Below, piece by piece: positions 24,090 to 33,425 of a stretch of DNA of 64,000 nucleotides. Both the position numbers and the translations under genes were made by a program. Position 1 is the first letter of the stretch. Every line of letters begins with the position of its first letter. Under the pieces are notes generated by a model that saw only the letters and a list, made by a program, of their open reading frames with translations, searched no databases and was not told the origin of the DNA. The stretch spans positions 496,001 through 560,000 of the forward strand of contig NZ_VOSI01000003.1 in the NCBI RefSeq assembly GCF_019797745.1, written 5' to 3'. This DNA is from Edaphocola aurantiacus (GTDB taxonomy: Bacteria > Bacteroidota > Bacteroidia > Chitinophagales > Chitinophagaceae).

Positions 24090-26099
24090 TTAACGCACTA
24101 CTGCTTTTACAGTACCAAAACCTTTCTGACCCATTACCTGGATTACATACATACCAGTAGATAAGTTCAGATCTGTCAGGGATACTCTGTTGCTGCCGGC
24201 CTGTGCATTATGGTTGCGCACTGCTACTCTGCGGCCCATCATATCGAATACGCTGATCTCCAGTTTATCGCTGTTTTTCATATCGATATTCAGTTCGATG
24301 GTATTGTAGGTTGGCATACCTAAAACCTGCAGGTCTACAGATGCACCTTTTACAGTATTGATACCGGTTGTTTTATTCTCAACTTTAATATCATCATAAG
24401 TCAGCTCATAAGCACCGGTAGTACCACACTCATAAGTAAATGCCAGGTAGAAAGGCGCATTTTTATACGCAGTCAGGTTGATGTCTTTTACCTGAGACCA
24501 TACGTTGGAATCCGGAGCAGAAGCCAGTGCAGATACGGTTAAGGTAGTCCAGGTTGCAGCAGCAGGATCGCCACCACCAGTATAGTTTGTAGAGATTTTG
24601 ATGGTACGGGTTACGGCACCACCGAAACGTCTTTTCTGCCAGAAGCTCAGCGTAGGATTAGTCATTGCAGAGAAATCAAACTTACGGGAAGAGATCAGCC
24701 AGTCGCTGTTTGCTTCAGAAGCGGTAGCAGAAGAACCACCGTTGATGTATACTGCGTTGGTATCGTTATGACCAAAGCTGGAGCAGTTCCATACTTTAGT
24801 ACCGGTTGCATTATAGCGACCGAATACGCCGATTGCTGTGCTGATACAGTTAGCGAAATTCTCATTTAAGCTGGTATAGTGTGCTGTATCTCTTGTAGTG
24901 AATGTCCAGGATACGGTATCATTACCACCCGCACTGTTTGTCGCTACGTTAGCGTCCAGTTTGATGATATATGAAGTTGCAGGCTCTAAAGTAATTGGCG
25001 TAAACTTCGCTCTGTTACCGCTGATGGTTGCACTGTTACCTGCAAATGTTGCTACAGGAGCTGTCTGACCATTCTTGTATAATTTTACATTACCCGCACC
25101 GCCGGCAATATTAGCAGAGAAGGTAACACTGATAGAATCAGTATTAGGATCTACATTGGCACCATAAGGGATTCTGTAAGTTACGGTTGGTACAGAAGGT
25201 GTAGTATCTACGGTATGGAATGTCCATGCTGCAGTACCGCTCACCGGGCTGTTACCCGCACCATTATAAGTAAATGTATTGGTGTCTACGGTTACATAAT
25301 AAGCTGTGTTATTTTGTAAAGTAACCGGGCTGAATTTAGCTTTGTTACCGGAAATAGTTGCATTTGCACCGGTAAAGGTTGCTACTGGTGTACTCTGCCC
25401 TACTTTGTACAGTTTAACACTACCCGTACTTGCAGTAATTGCATTCGAGAAGGTTGCTGTCAGAGAATCTGTAGCCAGCGGTACATTAGCGCCGATTGGC
25501 GTCTGGTTGGTCAGGTATAAAGCTGCCGGGTTTGTAGCATAATTGGTCAGTACCAGGCTGTCCAGGTTCATACGTTTTGTATTGGCTGTACCTGCGGTGA
25601 AACCGTGTCCCCATACGCGTATTCTCGCTGTAGGCTGGTTCAGTGTATGCATATACGTTTGTACGGTAGCAGAAGGTACGATGGTATCCAGGGTGTTCCA
25701 TGTATTACCATCCGGGCTCCATTGTACTAACCATTGGATCTCGCCTTCAGTGGTACTGGTACCATATCTTTTGTATACAAACGAAACCTGTCCGATACCG
25801 CCAGGCTTATTGTTTTTCATTTGTATTTTAGAAGTTGCCGTATTTGAGGTGCTGTTAGTTGTTCCCGCCATACGAACCGATACATTACCCAGCTTATAAT
25901 CTGCTGTCGAGTTACCTGCAAGGGAACCCGTGAAAATCCACTCAACACCGTTCAGGGTAATGGTATCTGTACCATAATTGTTCTTCGTCAGTGTTTCAAA
26001 ATTCTCGGAATAAGTCTGGGCATTTGCCGTCATTCCCACACCAGCCAGTAATACCGTACAGGCCAGTTTATTTACGAATTTGTGAAAAAATGTGCTCAT
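24090..26099 (-). CDS. Secreted protein with two Ig-like domains and T9SS type A sorting domain
   Basis: A 669-aa exported protein. A signal peptide (to about residue 27, ...GMTANAQ) is followed by a carbohydrate-binding-like beta-sandwich (about 30-185). Two tandem SbsA-like Ig domains follow (about 192-295 and 303-398), clear repeats of each other: TPIGANVPLATDSLTATFS matches IPYGANVDPNTDSISVTFS. Next is a choice-of-anchor-type domain (about 405-575), and last a type IX secretion C-terminal domain (about 590-669, SVFDMMGRRV ... STGMYVIQV). Such proteins cross the outer membrane through the Por system and end on the surface or in the medium. No enzyme domain is visible; adhesion is possible. 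Monocistronic. Confidence 0.88.
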   Translation of the reverse strand: MSTFFHKFVNKLACTVLLAGVGMTANAQTYSENFETLTKNNYGTDTITLNGVEWIFTGSLAGNSTADYKLGNVSVRMAGTTNSTSNTATSKIQMKNNKPGGIGQVSFVYKRYGTSTTEGEIQWLVQWSPDGNTWNTLDTIVPSATVQTYMHTLNQPTARIRVWGHGFTAGTANTKRMNLDSLVLTNYATNPAALYLTNQTPIGANVPLATDSLTATFSNAITASTGSVKLYKVGQSTPVATFTGANATISGNKAKFSPVTLQNNTAYYVTVDTNTFTYNGAGNSPVSGTAAWTFHTVDTTPSVPTVTYRIPYGANVDPNTDSISVTFSANIAGGAGNVKLYKNGQTAPVATFAGNSATISGNRAKFTPITLEPATSYIIKLDANVATNSAGGNDTVSWTFTTRDTAHYTSLNENFANCISTAIGVFGRYNATGTKVWNCSSFGHNDTNAVYINGGSSATASEANSDWLISSRKFDFSAMTNPTLSFWQKRRFGGAVTRTIKISTNYTGGGDPAAATWTTLTVSALASAPDSNVWSQVKDINLTAYKNAPFYLAFTYECGTTGAYELTYDDIKVENKTTGINTVKGASVDLQVLGMPTYNTIELNIDMKNSDKLEISVFDMMGRRVAVRNHNAQAGSNRVSLTDLNLSTGMYVIQVMGQKGFGTVKAVVR

Positions 26100-26125
26100 A
26101 AATTACTGTTTTATTTTATTTGATA

Positions 26126-26133
26126 CAAAAGTA
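26126..26133 (-). promoter_or_regulatory. Promoter -7 element of the T9SS cargo gene
   Basis: On the minus strand this reads TACTTTTG, matching TAnnTTTG, 26 nt before the ATG. Confidence 0.55.
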
Positions 26134-26261
26134 ATTAATAAGCTGATCGTTAGGCCTGTATTGACTTTTCTTAAAAATTAGATAACGTTCTATTAATATT
26201 TACATAACGTGTTAATTCAATTTTTTGCTAATTGATAACGCAATTTTAAGATTGTATATCC

Positions 26262-26269
26262 TATATTTG
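26262..26269 (+). promoter_or_regulatory. Promoter -7 element of the 204-aa barrel gene
   Basis: TATATTTG matches TAnnTTTG, 66 nt before the ATG at 26336. A weaker CACTTTTG at 26286-26293 could be an alternative. Confidence 0.5.
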
Positions 26270-26335
26270 TCTTAAGGGAGTGGTGTCACTTTTGTGTATC
26301 TGCTGCTTATTTCTAAAACATTAAACAAAGACAAA

Positions 26336-26950
26336 ATGAAAAAAATCACATTTACCTTAGCGGCCCTGGCGGGCCTTGCATTTGCGAACCAGGCAAATGC
26401 ACAGTTACAAAAAGGAACATTTTTAGTTGGCGGTCAGTTAGGTAACCTGAATTTTGGTTTGGGAAGCTCTAATAATGTAAGCCTGAGTTTATCTCCGAAA
26501 GTGGGCTACTTTATTCAGAACAACCTGGCTATTGGTGCGGAAGTACCTATTGGATTTACGGCTATTAAGGGTAAAGATCCGATCTTTAATTATGGTATCG
26601 GCGCATTCGGTCGCTATTACTTCGCGCCGAAGGAATTTAATATTGATAATGTTCTGAACAAAGGCCGCTTCTTTGGTGAAGTGGGTGTTGGCATTGCCGG
26701 TCAGACAGATGTAGAGGTTGGCTTCAACCTCAGAATAGGTGCTGGATATGCATATTTCCTTACACCGAATGTAGCATTGGAAACTATGGTGAGATACCAG
26801 GGTACTTATGGTACGGGTAATACCTCCGGTCTGGATATAAACCTGGGATTCCAGATACACCTGCCGTCTAAAAAAATCAAATCTGAATACTACCAGATCA
26901 GAGACGAAGCAGGTGCCCGAAAATCTTCAAAACAATCCGAAGAAGAATAA
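26336..26950 (+). CDS. Outer-membrane beta-barrel protein, 204 aa
   Basis: A small outer-membrane protein. The signal peptide starts MKKITFTLAALAG and ends ANAQ at about residue 23. The mature part alternates hydrophobic and polar residues in short strands (GTFLVGGQLGNLNFG, VGYFIQNNLAIGAEV, VALETMVRYQGTYG), as in eight-stranded OmpA/OmpW-like barrels. A hydrophilic, charged tail follows (EYYQIRDEAGARKSSKQSEEE). Function unknown. I chose the ATG at 26336; the reading frame is open 42 bp further upstream but that part does not look like a signal peptide. The stop lies 8 bp from the convergent ruvX stop. Confidence 0.82.
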   Translation: MKKITFTLAALAGLAFANQANAQLQKGTFLVGGQLGNLNFGLGSSNNVSLSLSPKVGYFIQNNLAIGAEVPIGFTAIKGKDPIFNYGIGAFGRYYFAPKEFNIDNVLNKGRFFGEVGVGIAGQTDVEVGFNLRIGAGYAYFLTPNVALETMVRYQGTYGTGNTSGLDINLGFQIHLPSKKIKSEYYQIRDEAGARKSSKQSEEE

Positions 26951-26958
26951 AGGAAGGT

Positions 26959-27369
26959 TTACTGATGGTCCAGGTATCCCTGAAGAATAATTTTGGCGCT
27001 GATCTCATCGATCAGCGCTTTGTTTTGCCTGTCTTTTTTCTTTAGGCCGCTGTCAATCATAGCCTGGAAGGCCATTTTAGAGGTAAAGCGCTCATCGCAC
27101 AAAATGGTTTTCTTATCCGGGAAGAGCTTTTGTAACTGCTGGTAGAACCTGTCTACTTTAGCAGTAATGTCTGTATCGGTACCATCCAGGTTTTTAGGAT
27201 AGCCCAGCAATATAGTATCCACTTCATGTTCTGCGAATAACTGCTTCAGGTTCCAGACCAGTTTCTCTGTATCTATAGTACCGACACCATTAGCAATCAT
27301 ATTTAACGGGTCGCTGATGGCTAAGCCGGTTCTTTTCTTTCCGTAATCTATAGCAATAGTTCTTGGCAT
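26959..27369 (-). CDS. ruvX: Putative Holliday junction resolvase RuvX (YqgF)
   Basis: A 136-aa RNase H-fold protein. Asp7 in AIDYGKKRTG, Glu near residue 92 in CDERFTS and a C-terminal Asp in LIDEISAKIIL are the metal-binding acids of the YqgF family. Family members are linked to Holliday junction resolution and to 16S rRNA 5'-end maturation. Length matches. The start lies 5 bp after the DUF5683 gene stop, so it is the last gene of a three-gene minus-strand operon, and it converges with the barrel gene with only 8 bp between stops. Confidence 0.92.
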   Translation of the reverse strand: MPRTIAIDYGKKRTGLAISDPLNMIANGVGTIDTEKLVWNLKQLFAEHEVDTILLGYPKNLDGTDTDITAKVDRFYQQLQKLFPDKKTILCDERFTSKMAFQAMIDSGLKKKDRQNKALIDEISAKIILQGYLDHQ

Positions 27370-27374
27370 GTAAT

Positions 27375-28079
27375 TTATTTAAGGAGAAAGGCTACTCCTA
27401 CGCCAGGGCTAAGGCCCCAGGGAGTAGGTTGAAACGATGGCTTTATGCGAAAAGCAATATCGTTCGATATATCAAAGTTTTTCAAATGGGCAAATACGTT
27501 GGCATCCATAATCTGCAGGCCATAACCAACGGCACCGATCAGTACGGTCATGTCCAGGTATTTTTTATAATAATCCCGTTCATTCTTGATCCGTACATCA
27601 TCATATAACCCTACATACTTATCGGTATAGACATTGTTCAGCCGATTGGCGTAGATCAGGCGGAACTGGTTATAGTTCTTCAGGTTGTCCTGAAAGAAGT
27701 ATACTCCCACACCCAGCAAACCGTATACAACAGGAAGTTTCCAGTACTGTTTATTATTCAGTTGTCCCAGTCCGGGAAACAGCATAGAATATAATGCTGA
27801 TCTTTTAGGGATGATCACCGAATCTTTCCAGGAAAAAACACCATGTCTTTTTGTTTCCGGCAGCACAACAATTGCACTGCTATCCGTGGTTTGCGGCATT
27901 ACCTTTAGGCCGGAAACCGTATCTGGTGTGGCGGTACTTAAAGGCTCCTGTGCTGATGTCTGCGAACTGCTGCAGGCACAGGTAATAATGATCAGCAGGA
28001 AAAAGCACCAGGATACTACCCTGTTGCGGGAGTTCCTGCGAAGAATAGTATGCTTATCGCTCGCTGTTATATGGTTCAT
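27375..28079 (-). CDS. DUF5683 domain-containing membrane protein
   Basis: A 234-aa protein with an N-terminal hydrophobic signal/anchor (about 20-38, VSWCFFLLIIITCACSS). The DUF5683 region comes after about residue 95 (KRSALYSMLFPGLGQLNNKQYWKLPVVYG), with two predicted membrane-embedded segments. The family is common in Bacteroidota and of unknown function. I chose the ATG at 28077-28079; the frame is open further upstream, but that start would overlap the preceding gene by over 120 bp. With this start the overlap is 26 bp, consistent with translational coupling. Confidence 0.8.
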   Translation of the reverse strand: MNHITASDKHTILRRNSRNRVVSWCFFLLIIITCACSSSQTSAQEPLSTATPDTVSGLKVMPQTTDSSAIVVLPETKRHGVFSWKDSVIIPKRSALYSMLFPGLGQLNNKQYWKLPVVYGLLGVGVYFFQDNLKNYNQFRLIYANRLNNVYTDKYVGLYDDVRIKNERDYYKKYLDMTVLIGAVGYGLQIMDANVFAHLKNFDISNDIAFRIKPSFQPTPWGLSPGVGVAFLLK

Positions 28080-28851
28080 ATGGTTTTTCTTCTGGTTTGG
28101 TAAACTCTTGTCTGGCACTACGTTCACGGAATTCACGTACAGAGTTTTTAATGTAGGTATAATATTCGTACTCATTCATATTGCGGATGAATACATAAGG
28201 AGGTCTGTATAAGCGTTTGTACAGCTCCAGGCTATCGCTGCTTAACTGGGTCAGTTGTACGATCAGGCGGTCATTGAAAACATAATCGATAAATTTGCTG
28301 CGCTCCCAGTACTCATAATTCTGCTGAAACTTCCAGATCATACGGTTACGTTTACTCAGTGCATCGAACGGATGTTGTATAATATCCAGGCCGGTTAGTT
28401 TATAATGATCCAGTGCCTGCTGGTATAATTCCCGTCTTTTAATGCTGTCTATCTTTGCTTCTGCAAAATAATCTCTGCGCAGGAATTGCTCATCAATGAT
28501 CGTATTGCTTTCATTCAGCTGAATGTTATAATAAGCAGCCAGGTTATCCGACTTTACATTTACAGTAGCTACATCATAACCCGCTACCCGAAACTCTACA
28601 AGTTGTCCTTTAAATACTTCAATGTTAAACTTACCTGCAGCATCGGTAATCACTTCTTTGCCGGTATGTACATTTACAATGCTGACGCCATCTATAGGAT
28701 GGTTAGACATACGATCCACCACGATACCGTTCATTTTTCCGGCAAATGATGGGACAATACTCCATAAACAGCAGAACAGAAAAGCAAGTGTGCCAAATAA
28801 ACATTTGACAGTAGAATTACGTTTACTCAAAGCAGGGTTATTAAAATTCAC
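28054..28851 (-). CDS. Carboxypeptidase regulatory-like domain protein, exported
   Basis: A 265-aa exported protein. A signal peptide (to about residue 37, ...VPSFAG) is followed by a carboxypeptidase-regulatory-like beta-sandwich (about 39-115, MNGIVVDRMSNHPIDGVSIV ... AAGKFNIEV). The second half is helical and charged (EQFLRRDYFAEAKIDSIKRRELY) with no family I recognise. It likely sits at the inner face of the outer membrane or in the periplasm. The start is a GTG at 28849-28851, chosen because it gives the full signal peptide. First gene of the operon with DUF5683 and ruvX. Confidence 0.8.
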   Translation of the reverse strand: MNFNNPALSKRNSTVKCLFGTLAFLFCCLWSIVPSFAGKMNGIVVDRMSNHPIDGVSIVNVHTGKEVITDAAGKFNIEVFKGQLVEFRVAGYDVATVNVKSDNLAAYYNIQLNESNTIIDEQFLRRDYFAEAKIDSIKRRELYQQALDHYKLTGLDIIQHPFDALSKRNRMIWKFQQNYEYWERSKFIDYVFNDRLIVQLTQLSSDSLELYKRLYRPPYVFIRNMNEYEYYTYIKNSVREFRERSARQEFTKPEEKPYEPYNSER

Positions 28852-28892
28852 GGTAAAGATACGGATTCAATGGCTTTATTATCAAGCAACAA

Positions 28893-28948
28893 GGCTGTGA
28901 TATGCAAACCAAACGCTAAAACCTTGCAATTTGGTATGCTCCACAGCC
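28893..28948 (-). terminator. Probable terminator after the parvulin gene
   Basis: A long imperfect hairpin with outer arms GGCTGTG (28893-28899) and CACAGCC (28942-28948) and partial inner pairing, 15 bp beyond the stop of the minus-strand gene. The T-tract is weak. Confidence 0.5.
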
Positions 28949-28962
28949 CTGTCCGGTGTTTT

Positions 28963-30912
28963 TTAACGTACTAGTTTTTTCAGTACATCAGTATTTAATT
29001 TGTAGGAGTATTTACTGCGCAGCTCAGTTTCCCAGTTTTTCTCCAGCTGCTTCTGGTAATCTTCTACCACACTACCCTTTGCTTCGTCCAACGTTTTAGG
29101 CATTGCTGTAGTATAGATTTTACTTGGATAGATCAGCGTCTCTCCGTTATTATCAGATTTTATATCGCTTACTTTTCCTTCCTTCAGTTGGTTTTTATCA
29201 AAATTGCTTACACTGCTGAAGTCAAATCTGCCGGTTTGCTGGTATATCTTTTCACTGGTAGTTGGTGTGTTCACTTTTGCCAGTGCATCTTCAACTGAAA
29301 GTCCCTGTGCCAGTGCATCATGGATCTGTGTTAAGGCTTCATGATTTTTGCTTTGGAAGATTACCCCGTCAAAGCCAGGCTGCCATTGGTATTGACTGCT
29401 GTTGCTCTTGTAGAAATTCCTCAGGCCAACAGTGTCTTTTGTAGCCTTAGACCAGATGTTTTTATCCATCAGGTCAAATATCAGTACGCCATTCCGGTAT
29501 TCAGATACCAGCCCCTGGTATTCTTTATTATTCTTTTCCAGTTCATCAACCAGGATATCAGTGATCACTTTATCGGTATAGATGCGGTATAACTCCCGGA
29601 AAGCATCTTCTTTACGGCCATTCAGGCGACCCATGGTCAGGTCTTTTACATATTGAAGGAAGTCTTTTTGGCTATAAGACTTGCTCTGTACTTCAAACAA
29701 TTTTGCGGTCAGTTGCGGATATTCCTGCAGGGTTGCTCCTTTTTCAAGATCGCTCTGGTTAATGGTAGCAATCATCGCCGCCATATTTTCCGGGAACTCT
29801 TTAAAGCCAAGGCGTTTTTTCGCTTCTGCCATATCTTTTTGTTTCGCAATTTCGAAACGGCTGTTTTGCTCAATTTTTGACGTCAGTTCTCTTTCCTCTT
29901 CGGCATAGGTGCCTAATGGTTTTTTAGAGATGAGTTTCAGCAGGTGAATTCCGTAATCGGTTACGAATGGTTCAGATATATCGCCCGGATTTTTCAGCCC
30001 GAATGCAGCATTTTCAAAGTTTTCGGTCATTTTGCCCGTTTTGAATGCAGGCAATTTACCATCATTATTCACCGAATATTCATCTTTAGAATACTGACGT
30101 ACCATGTTTTCGAAAGTAGCCTGTTTAGCGATCACTTTAGCCCTGATCTCATTGGCCAGCTTCAATTGCTCATTAACCAGGTCCGGAGTACCATTGTCTG
30201 TAGGCAACAGGATCTGTGCTACTTCTACCGTACCATTTGTTGGTCTTTCTGCCAGCACTTTTATAATATGGTAACCATATTGTGTTTTGAAAGGTTTGGA
30301 CATACTGCCCACCGGAGTGCTGTACGCCACATTTTCAAATTCGTACGGGGTCTGTAAGGCCGTGATATAGCCCAGACTTCCGCCCAGGTTACCGGTAGAT
30401 TTATCCATAGAATACCTTTTAGCGATATCCTCGAAAGATGCCTTTCCGGTATTGATCTGATTGTACAGGCTGTCAATAAATTTCTTGGAAGCATCGTTGG
30501 TCGGGTCAGCAGTATAATGCTGCACCAGAATATGCGCTACTTTACGTTCTGTTTTGCTGCGCTCATAAGCCTCTTTAGTCAGCACGCTCACATAATCTTT
30601 GCTCGTCAGGTAATTGCGGGCCAGCTGCGTTTTATAATTATTGATATCGTTCTTCAGGACGGCAAGGGTATCCATGCGTAAAGTCTCAGCTTCTTTTACC
30701 TTCATTTTGTACAATGCGTACAGGTTTGCAAATTCATTCAGAGAGTTATAATCGTAACGCAGGGTATTATTAGAGCTGTTCTTTTTATAGCCGGCAAGGA
30801 ATTCCTCTTTGGAAATGGCGTCTTTGCCAACTGTAAATACGGTCTGGGCTTGTGCGGACATTACTGTTACCCCCAGGCTGATACCTAATAATACAGAATA
30901 TTTCTTGTTCAT
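28963..30912 (-). CDS. Periplasmic peptidylprolyl isomerase with two parvulin domains (SurA/PpiD-like)
   Basis: A 649-aa exported foldase. The signal peptide ends near residue 22 (...SAQAQ). Two PpiC-type parvulin domains lie at about 125-220 (VAHILVQHY ... GSLGYITALQTPYEFENVAY ... QYGYHIIKV) and 230-330 (VAQILLP ... GKLPAFKTGKMTENFENAAF ... DYGIHLLKL). A helical C-terminal half resembles the chaperone part of SurA-type proteins. It probably helps outer-membrane proteins fold in the periplasm. Monocistronic; neighbours include several outer-membrane genes but no direct partner is evident. Confidence 0.9.
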   Translation of the reverse strand: MNKKYSVLLGISLGVTVMSAQAQTVFTVGKDAISKEEFLAGYKKNSSNNTLRYDYNSLNEFANLYALYKMKVKEAETLRMDTLAVLKNDINNYKTQLARNYLTSKDYVSVLTKEAYERSKTERKVAHILVQHYTADPTNDASKKFIDSLYNQINTGKASFEDIAKRYSMDKSTGNLGGSLGYITALQTPYEFENVAYSTPVGSMSKPFKTQYGYHIIKVLAERPTNGTVEVAQILLPTDNGTPDLVNEQLKLANEIRAKVIAKQATFENMVRQYSKDEYSVNNDGKLPAFKTGKMTENFENAAFGLKNPGDISEPFVTDYGIHLLKLISKKPLGTYAEEERELTSKIEQNSRFEIAKQKDMAEAKKRLGFKEFPENMAAMIATINQSDLEKGATLQEYPQLTAKLFEVQSKSYSQKDFLQYVKDLTMGRLNGRKEDAFRELYRIYTDKVITDILVDELEKNNKEYQGLVSEYRNGVLIFDLMDKNIWSKATKDTVGLRNFYKSNSSQYQWQPGFDGVIFQSKNHEALTQIHDALAQGLSVEDALAKVNTPTTSEKIYQQTGRFDFSSVSNFDKNQLKEGKVSDIKSDNNGETLIYPSKIYTTAMPKTLDEAKGSVVEDYQKQLEKNWETELRSKYSYKLNTDVLKKLVR

Positions 30913-31042
30913 CTTTGAAGTAAAAATTAAATTTTGATGGGCTAAGTTAATTATTCTTTTGCTAACAGAGAAGCATTTTATCCTGATCGGGAAAAATGTT
31001 TCAAACAGGCATATTATAGGAATTTATGGGCTAAAAATGAAA

Positions 31043-31072
31043 TTGAATTTATGGTATAAGAGGTTATATTTG
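31043..31072 (+). promoter_or_regulatory. Promoter of tex
   Basis: TTG at 31043-31045 and TATATTTG at 31065-31072, spaced exactly 19 nt: a full match to the Bacteroidota consensus. The ATG is 29 nt downstream. Confidence 0.8.
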
Positions 31073-31101
31073 CCTCCTTTTATTACCCTTAAAACAGAGT
31101 T

Positions 31102-33339
31102 ATGCATACGACACATTCGAAGATTATTGCCCAAAAATCAGGAATTGCAGAGGCTGGTGTTATTGCCGTGCTGGAATTACTGGCAGAAGGTGCTACCATA
31201 CCTTTTATCGCCCGTTACCGGAAAGATAAAACAGGTGCGCTGGACGAGGTGCAGATACAGCAGATACAGGATGAGGCTAAATTTCAGCAGGAATTTTCGG
31301 ATCGTAAAGCATTTATAGAGAAAACGATCACGGAGCAGGGTAAAATGACCGAAGAGCTGCAGTCCAGACTGGACAAGGCGGCCACTATTAATGAACTGGA
31401 AGATATATACCTACCATATAAACCGAAACGTAAAACAAAAGCACAGGCTGCAAGAGAAAATGGACTGGAGCCCCTGGCTTTATGGTTGCTGGAGCAGAAA
31501 GCCGGTGATCCTGAAGAAGAGGCCAAAGCTTATATCAACGAACAGGTGGCAGATGCAAATGCTGCCTTACAAGGTGCAAGAGATATTATCGCAGAGACGG
31601 TAAATGAAGATGCGGCAATACGTGCCGGTATGCGCCAGTTATTTGAACGTACTGCGACTGTGCAGAGTAAAGTGCTGATGGGACAGGAAACGGAAGGTGC
31701 GAAGTACAAAGACTATTTCGAATTTTCGGAACCTGTATCTAAAATACCGTCACACCGTATGCTTGCGGTAATGAGAGGGTTTATGGAAGGCATTCTCAAG
31801 ATGACCATTGCTCCGGAAGAAGAAACAGCATTGGCTGCAATTGAAGCGGAGTATCTGAAAAGCGGTAGTGCTGCATCTGACCATGTAAAGAAAGCAATCC
31901 GTGATGCTTATCGTCGTTTGCTGCAACCCAGCCTGGAAAGCGAATTCCGCATGGAATTGAAAGTGAAATCCGATGAGGAAGCGATCAGTGTATTTGCAGA
32001 GAACCTGCGCCAGTTACTGCTCTCCTCCCCGCTCGGCTCTAAACGTATTATCGCCATTGACCCTGGTTACCGTACCGGTTGTAAGGTGGTGGTGATCGAT
32101 GATAAAGGAGACTTATTACATAATGACCTGATCTATGTGCATGAAAAAAATCATAGATTGAATGCAGCGGAACATACCATCCGTTCGCTGGCCCAGAAAT
32201 ATGATATTGAGGCATTTGCCATTGGCGATGGTACCGCAGGCCGCGAAACAGAGCAGTTTGTAAAAGGCCTGAAACTGGATTTGCCGGTTTTCCTGGTGAA
32301 TGAAGATGGTGCTTCTGTTTATTCTGCATCGGCAACAGCCCGTGAAGAGTTCCCGACGCATGATGTAACCGTAAGAGGCGCAGTAAGTATCGGTCGCCGC
32401 CTGATGGACCCTCTGGCTGAACTGGTGAAGATTGATCCGAAGAGCATTGGCGTAGGTCAGTACCAGCATGATGTAAACCAGACCCGCCTGAAGGAGAAGC
32501 TGGACCAGACTGTAGAGAGCTGTGTGAATGCGGTAGGTGTAAACCTGAATACTGCAGGTAAGCATTTATTATCGTATGTAAGTGGTATCGGTTCCGGTGT
32601 TGCGGAGAATATTGTGAAGTACCGCAGCGAAAATGGGCAGTTTGCCAGCCGTAAGGAATTGCTTAAGGTGCCGCGTCTGGGCAATAAGGCTTTTGAACAA
32701 TGTGCCGGATTCCTGCGCATTCCTAATGCCGGTCATCCGCTGGATGCATCAGGTGTACACCCTGAAACATATACCATCGTAGAGCAGATGGCTGCTGATC
32801 TGGAAATCGGGCTGAAGGACCTGGTGGGCAATGAAGAAGCAATCAAGCGCATTAATGTTTCTAAATATGTAACCGACACTACCGGTCTGCATACCCTGCA
32901 GGATATCATTAAAGAACTAAGGAAGCCGGGACTGGATCCGCGTAGCGGCCTGGAACAGTTTGAATATGCGAATATCTACAGCATTGAAGATGTGACCATA
33001 GGTATGATTGTACCGGGTATTGTAACCAATCTTACCCGTTTTGGCGCCTTTATTGATATTGGAGTGAAACAAGACGGACTGGTGCATGTATCGGAGATCT
33101 CTCATCAATATATCAGCGATCCGGGTGAGGCTTTAAAACTGAATGATAAGGTAACGGTACTGGTTACGGAAGTGGACCTTCCGAGAAAGCGAATCGGCCT
33201 CTCTATCAAACAGGCACAGGCTCCGGGAGCTGCTCCGGCAAAGAAGCATGGCGGACCAAAGAAGGCTGCTCCGGCCGAACCCAAGCACGAAAACTTTTCT
33301 GATGCGCTGAGCCATCTGAAAAGTAAATTCAAAAGATAA
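31102..33339 (+). CDS. tex: RNA-binding transcription accessory protein Tex
   Basis: A 745-aa cytoplasmic protein with the full Tex layout. An N-terminal helical domain with IPFIARYRKDKTGALDE (about 34-50) is followed by a YqgF-like RNase H fold (about 315-440, IIAIDPGYRTGCKVVVID). Then come helix-hairpin-helix repeats (about 485-555, VNLNTAGKHLLSYVSGIG) and an S1 RNA-binding domain (about 633-705, GMIVPGIVTNLTRFGAFIDIG). The C-terminal tail is lysine- and alanine-rich. Tex proteins are bacterial relatives of Spt6 and affect transcription and stress or virulence gene expression. Single gene with a consensus promoter and a strong terminator. Confidence 0.96.
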   Translation: MHTTHSKIIAQKSGIAEAGVIAVLELLAEGATIPFIARYRKDKTGALDEVQIQQIQDEAKFQQEFSDRKAFIEKTITEQGKMTEELQSRLDKAATINELEDIYLPYKPKRKTKAQAARENGLEPLALWLLEQKAGDPEEEAKAYINEQVADANAALQGARDIIAETVNEDAAIRAGMRQLFERTATVQSKVLMGQETEGAKYKDYFEFSEPVSKIPSHRMLAVMRGFMEGILKMTIAPEEETALAAIEAEYLKSGSAASDHVKKAIRDAYRRLLQPSLESEFRMELKVKSDEEAISVFAENLRQLLLSSPLGSKRIIAIDPGYRTGCKVVVIDDKGDLLHNDLIYVHEKNHRLNAAEHTIRSLAQKYDIEAFAIGDGTAGRETEQFVKGLKLDLPVFLVNEDGASVYSASATAREEFPTHDVTVRGAVSIGRRLMDPLAELVKIDPKSIGVGQYQHDVNQTRLKEKLDQTVESCVNAVGVNLNTAGKHLLSYVSGIGSGVAENIVKYRSENGQFASRKELLKVPRLGNKAFEQCAGFLRIPNAGHPLDASGVHPETYTIVEQMAADLEIGLKDLVGNEEAIKRINVSKYVTDTTGLHTLQDIIKELRKPGLDPRSGLEQFEYANIYSIEDVTIGMIVPGIVTNLTRFGAFIDIGVKQDGLVHVSEISHQYISDPGEALKLNDKVTVLVTEVDLPRKRIGLSIKQAQAPGAAPAKKHGGPKKAAPAEPKHENFSDALSHLKSKFKR

Positions 33340-33358
33340 AAGATAAACAAGACAAGTT

Positions 33359-33407
33359 ATATAAAAAGAGAAAGGATGCTGTATCAGCATCCTTTCTCTT
33401 TTTATAT
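33359..33407. terminator. Bidirectional terminator, 22-bp perfect hairpin
   Basis: A perfect stem (33359-33380 with 33386-33407, 5-nt loop) lies between convergent tex and the DoxX gene. The arms carry A-run and T-run ends, so it works in both directions. Confidence 0.9.
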
Positions 33408-33425
33408 GTTCCGGGCAGGTTGTTA

